Part shown: positions 5,396 to 7,581 of the stretch, piece after piece
Numbering within the stretch: position 1 is the first letter of the stretch
Layout of the letters: each line of letters opens with the position of its first letter
Source of the DNA: Candidatus Avelusimicrobium ruminicola
GTDB taxonomy: Bacteria; Elusimicrobiota; Elusimicrobia; Elusimicrobiales; Elusimicrobiaceae
DNA length: 7,581 bases
Direction: 5' to 3'
Assembly (NCBI GenBank): GCA_900319885.1
Contig: ONQH01000040.1
Span: 1-7,581 of the forward strand
Notes under the pieces: generated by a model
Database searches by the model: none
What the model was told of the DNA's origin: nothing
What the model saw: the letters and a program-made list of their open reading frames with translations, nothing else
Translations under genes and position numbers: made by a program

Positions 5396-5986
5396 CTAGG
5401 GCATCAAATACCAATTAAAAGGGATAGCAAAATTATGATTGGACGAATTGGACACCACCACGTTGGTCGTATTACGCACGGGTTTGGCATGAAATACTTT
5501 CATACAGCAATCGCCTTTGTCTTTGGTAAAACGGACCGAGTTAGTAGCAATCTCCAAACAATAAATGGAATTTAAGGCTCTATCTTCGTAAAGAGGAATA
5601 TAAAAGCCGCATCCGGCATAAGCGCCTTCTAAAAACCCCATCATTACACCGCGCCGCCGCCCGCTTGAACCGCCCCAATTACTCATTTGGAAACCCCATT
5701 TTCCGTTAGAGGCACAGTTTGTGGTATTATGACCATACCCGCTCCAACATCGGTTACCGGTAAAACCCGGCATGGGAATTTCTAATTGAGAAGGACGGGT
5801 AGGATAGGTGCTGTGCACCAATACATAATGCTGATAAGAGACCGTGATGGCCTTCAGCAAGGCTACCAGTTGCATCCCTTCGGCACGGACAATCGCCCGG
5901 CGGTACCACGAAAAACCTATCGCAGCCAAAATGCCGATGATAAGCACTACCACCAGCATTTCTATCAACGTAAAACCTCTATTCAC
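5396..5986 (-). CDS. Type IV pilin-like protein, complete, GTG start
   Basis: A 196-residue protein with a very short leader MNRG, then [18 protein letters not shown]: prepilin peptidase site after Gly4, mature Phe1 and Glu5, hydrophobic helix to about residue 25. It should be processed by PilD and be part of a type IV pilus or type II secretion pseudopilus. The start is GTG at 5986; a stop codon lies two codons upstream, no in-frame ATG precedes the pilin motif, and a strong AGGAGG-type site sits eight to ten bases before it. Mature position 22 is Ser (IGFSWYRRA), where the common helix has Pro (ALPQY in the left-edge pilin). The globular part has six cysteines (80, 91, 126, 143, 160, 161), including an adjacent pair (DCCMK), and a Gly/Ser/Arg-rich loop at 105-113, suggesting a disulfide-stapled head. 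It stands alone, unlike pilin genes in assembly operons. A minor pilin or adhesin-like subunit are both possible. Confidence 0.88.
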   Translation of the reverse strand: MNRGFTLIEMLVVVLIIGILAAIGFSWYRRAIVRAEGMQLVALLKAITVSYQHYVLVHSTYPTRPSQLEIPMPGFTGNRCWSGYGHNTTNCASNGKWGFQMSNWGGSSGRRRGVMMGFLEGAYAGCGFYIPLYEDRALNSIYCLEIATNSVRFTKDKGDCCMKVFHAKPVRNTTNVVVSNSSNHNFAIPFNWYLMP

Positions 5987-5994
5987 AAGTCATT

Positions 5995-6003
5995 CCCCTC
6001 CTC
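5995..6003 (-). promoter_or_regulatory. Strong ribosome binding site fixing the GTG start of the pilin gene
   Basis: GAGGAGGGG on the minus strand ends eight bases before GTG at 5986. It contains AGGAGG, nearly ideal complementarity to the 16S rRNA tail. A nearby out-of-frame ATG (5991-5993) sits too close to this site and meets a stop after four codons. Confidence 0.75.
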
Positions 6004-6036
6004 TACAAGTTTAAGTTAGGAAAACAGCGCAACTTC

Positions 6037-6069
6037 TTTATATAGTATATAAATTTTGCTAAACTTCAA
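6037..6069 (-). promoter_or_regulatory. Possible promoter with palindrome for the pilin gene
   Basis: On the minus strand TTGAAG (6064-6069) is 16 bases from TACTAT (6042-6047), a weak but workable promoter pair giving a leader of about 50 bases. The -10 lies in a perfect 17-base palindrome, TTTATATA-G-TATATAAA (6037-6053, plus strand), which could be a regulator site or simply AT-rich promoter DNA. Other -10 registers, such as TATACT two bases away, are possible. Confidence 0.3.
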
Positions 6070-6146
6070 AGTCTAATTTCAAAAATAATGTCTGGCAGTA
6101 TTCAAAATTTCTCATTGATATTCTAAAAACAACAAATCAACAACCG

Positions 6147-6175
6147 TTTTATTTCGATGATAACTCGAAAAAAAA
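6147..6175. promoter_or_regulatory. Dyad upstream of fmt, operator-like
   Basis: TTTCGA (6152-6157) and TCGAAA (6165-6170) are perfect inverted repeats around TGATAAC. They extend through one A-A mismatch into TTTT (6147-6150) and AAAA (6172-6175). The dyad lies where a -35 region would fall for the -10-like GATAAT before fmt. No regulator is known for it. Confidence 0.3.
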
Positions 6176-6185
6176 TGACAATTTT

Positions 6186-6191
6186 GATAAT
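6186..6191 (+). promoter_or_regulatory. Possible -10 box of fmt, very short leader
   Basis: GATAAT ends 10 bases before the ATG at 6202, in the same TGATAATAT context as the MgtC-like gene's promoter. RNA would begin about four bases before the start codon. There is no Shine-Dalgarno sequence and no clear -35 at standard spacing, so the call is tentative. Confidence 0.35.
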
Positions 6192-6201
6192 ATATCCATA
6201 T

Positions 6202-7161
6202 ATGGCTCAACTTAAAACAATTTTCTTTGGTACGCCGCAACTGGCCGTGCCGTATTTAGAACTTGTTAAACAAGATACCGATTTGCAACTGGCTGTGACG
6301 CAAGCCGACAAACCGCGCGGACGAGGAATGGAGATTTCCCCTTGCCCCGTAAAAGCGCGTGCGGTGGAGTTGGGCGTGCCCGTTTTATCACCTGAAAAAC
6401 TCAAAGACGATTTTGACAAAATTGCCGCCACCCCCTTTGATTTGGGAGTCGCCGTAGCCTACGGGAAAATTTTCCGCCCGGACTTTTTAGCCTTACCCAA
6501 ATTAGGCATTTTGAACGTCCACTTTTCGCTACTTCCTAAACTACGCGGGGCAGCCCCCGTGCAACAAGCCCTCATCCAAGGCTACACCCAAACCGGAATT
6601 TCCGTATTCTGGATTCGCGCCGGGATGGATGACGGACCGCTTTTTTTGCAAAAAGAACTAGCCGTTCTACCCGAAGACAACGCCCAAACCCTGTTTGAAA
6701 AATTGATCCCGCTGGGATTGGATGGGCTCAAAGAAGTTCTCACGCGTCTATCAAACGGAGAAAATGTACAAACTCCCCAAACGGGCGAGCCGACTTTGGC
6801 ACCTATGCTACAAAAAGAGGATGCCCTGTTACGCCCGGCGGATTTAACGGCTACGCAACTCGCCAACCGCGTACGCGGCCTGGCGTGTGGCCCCAAGCCC
6901 AAAGTGCCTTTTCTGCATAATGGACAAACCGAGTGGCTTCAAGTGTTGAGTTCACAGTCCGAAGAGACGACCGCCCAGGTAGTTCCGGGCACCGTTCTTT
7001 CTATTGAACGCGAAAAGGGAATTTTAGTAAAATGTAAAGAGGGAGCTGTATGGCTGAAAACCGTCCAACCCGCCGGCAAAAAACCCATGGCGGGCGAAGC
7101 GTTTGCCAATGGGCGCAATCTTAAATTAAACGAAGTCGTATTTACTGAACATGTCCAATAA
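6202..7161 (+). CDS. fmt: Methionyl-tRNA formyltransferase
   Basis: A 319-residue cytoplasmic enzyme that transfers a formyl group from 10-formyltetrahydrofolate to Met-tRNA-fMet for translation initiation; usual length. The N-terminal fold starts IFFGTPQLAVPYLE (7-20), with the tRNA-contacting loop ADKPRGRGMEISPCPVKARA (35-54). The catalytic set is seen in NVHFSLLPKLRGAAPV (105-120), with Asn105 and His107, and in AGMDDG (140-145), with Asp143 matching the E. coli Asn108/His110/Asp146 triad. The C-terminal domain is present, with KEDALLRP and TVQPAGKKPMAGEAFANG (287-304). The segment usually reading like RAxNPWPGA is here VRGLACGPKPKVPF (224-237), a divergence outside the active site. The start at 6202 is chosen because the family begins there; an in-frame ATG at 6157 would add 15 residues unlike Fmt. 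It overlaps the next gene by 11 bases, so the two are co-transcribed. No def gene is in view. Confidence 0.97.
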   Translation: MAQLKTIFFGTPQLAVPYLELVKQDTDLQLAVTQADKPRGRGMEISPCPVKARAVELGVPVLSPEKLKDDFDKIAATPFDLGVAVAYGKIFRPDFLALPKLGILNVHFSLLPKLRGAAPVQQALIQGYTQTGISVFWIRAGMDDGPLFLQKELAVLPEDNAQTLFEKLIPLGLDGLKEVLTRLSNGENVQTPQTGEPTLAPMLQKEDALLRPADLTATQLANRVRGLACGPKPKVPFLHNGQTEWLQVLSSQSEETTAQVVPGTVLSIEREKGILVKCKEGAVWLKTVQPAGKKPMAGEAFANGRNLKLNEVVFTEHVQ

Positions 7162-7581
7162 AGAAGAAAATTTTGAAGAATTTCTAAAACGAAAAAAGTC
7201 TCCGCTTACCAAGTGGATGATTGTGGCGCTTATCTGCGTGTTTTTTCTCGCCCTGATTGCCGTATCGGCTGACTGGGTACTGGGGGCCCTGATTCATACT
7301 CGCAAAGAAGTTACCGTGCCGGATTTGGTCAACAAACCGGTCTCCCAAGCACTGGATTTATTGGCCAAACAAAATTTGGCCGCCAAGCAAGCAGGTGTGG
7401 AATTTGCTCAAAACGTTCCCCCCGGATCTGTACTGCGTCAAATTCCTTCTGCCGGTTCTACCGTGCGCGAAGGACGAATTATCCGCGTGTGGCTCAGCCA
7501 AGGGGACGAAATGGTGTTTGTACCCAACACCGTAGGCTCTACGTTACGGGACGGACAATTGGCCATCCGTCAAGCCGGGCT
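7151..7581 (+). CDS. Membrane-anchored PASTA-domain protein, C-terminus beyond the window
   Basis: The first 143 codons are present. The ATG at 7151 lies within the last codons of fmt in another frame, an 11-base overlap that suggests coupled translation; there is no strong ribosome site. Residues 1-21 are charged and cytoplasmic (EENFEEFLKRKK), 22-40 form one membrane helix (MIVALICVFFLALIAVSA), and a PASTA domain follows at about 53-118: VTVPDLVNKPVSQALDLLA, then VPPGSVLRQIPSAGSTVREG and the closing strand IIRVWLSQG. A second PASTA starts at about 121 (MVFVPNTVGSTLRDGQLAIR). PASTA repeats bind peptidoglycan fragments or muropeptides in Ser/Thr kinases and penicillin-binding proteins. Here there is no kinase or transpeptidase domain before the helix, so it is a PASTA-only sensor or wall-binding protein unless a further domain follows the window. 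Its place after fmt recalls the def-fmt-rsmB-phosphatase-PASTA kinase order in Firmicutes. Confidence 0.9.
   Translation, partial: MSNKEENFEEFLKRKKSPLTKWMIVALICVFFLALIAVSADWVLGALIHTRKEVTVPDLVNKPVSQALDLLAKQNLAAKQAGVEFAQNVPPGSVLRQIPSAGSTVREGRIIRVWLSQGDEMVFVPNTVGSTLRDGQLAIRQAG

Noticed and set aside
6157..6201. ATG at 6157 in frame with fmt
   Set aside because: The added 15 residues do not resemble Fmt, have no ribosome site and lie within the dyad and promoter-like DNA.
1..7581. tRNA or rRNA genes, CRISPR arrays, insertion sequences, phage genes, toxin-antitoxin pairs
   Set aside because: All intergenic stretches were read; none shows cloverleaf tRNA motifs, spaced repeats, transposase genes or terminal inverted repeats with target duplications.

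Overview
The window reads as ordinary chromosome from a Gram-negative (diderm) bacterium. It has an outer-membrane beta-barrel protein, a lipoprotein with a lipobox and two type IV pilin-like proteins, plus housekeeping genes. Dispersed short pilin genes of the GFTLIE type among housekeeping genes, moderate GC (a little under half by eye) and this mix of genes would fit a gut-type Elusimicrobiota (Elusimicrobium-like) genome. That is an inference from gene style and memory, not a demonstrated assignment.

Layout. 1-385: the start of a minus-strand pilin gene with its leader, a palindromic intergenic repeat (251-300) and the terminator of the next gene. 386-1015: a minus-strand outer-membrane barrel protein. 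1016-1122: a divergent promoter region. 1123-4534: a tight plus-strand operon of four genes: a CsgG-like lipoprotein, a small one-helix membrane protein, seryl-tRNA synthetase and an exported helical-repeat (TPR-like) protein. The junctions are a 4-bp overlap, a 9-bp gap and a 1-bp overlap. The operon ends in a strong terminator. 4567-4699: a gene-less stretch with a second promoter-like sequence, an orphan Shine-Dalgarno-like AAGGAG and another strong terminator, followed by a promoter almost touching the next gene. 4700-5332: an MgtC/SapB family membrane protein, closed by a bidirectional terminator shared with the convergent pilin gene at 5396-5986 (minus strand, GTG start). 5987-6201: a divergent AT-rich region with two dyads. 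6202-7161: methionyl-tRNA formyltransferase (fmt), overlapping by 11 bases the start of a membrane-anchored PASTA-domain protein that runs off the window.

How the genes fit together. There are two translation genes (serS, fmt), each co-transcribed with cell-envelope genes. No phage, transposon, CRISPR, tRNA or rRNA was seen. No complete new system is evident. The points most worth following are a possible habit of leaderless or near-leaderless transcription at operon heads (-10 boxes 6-10 bases before ATG with no Shine-Dalgarno, while internal genes keep one), the CsgG-like lipoprotein coupled to an unrecognised small membrane protein, the gene-less promoter/terminator unit before the MgtC gene, and a PASTA protein without a kinase domain next to fmt.
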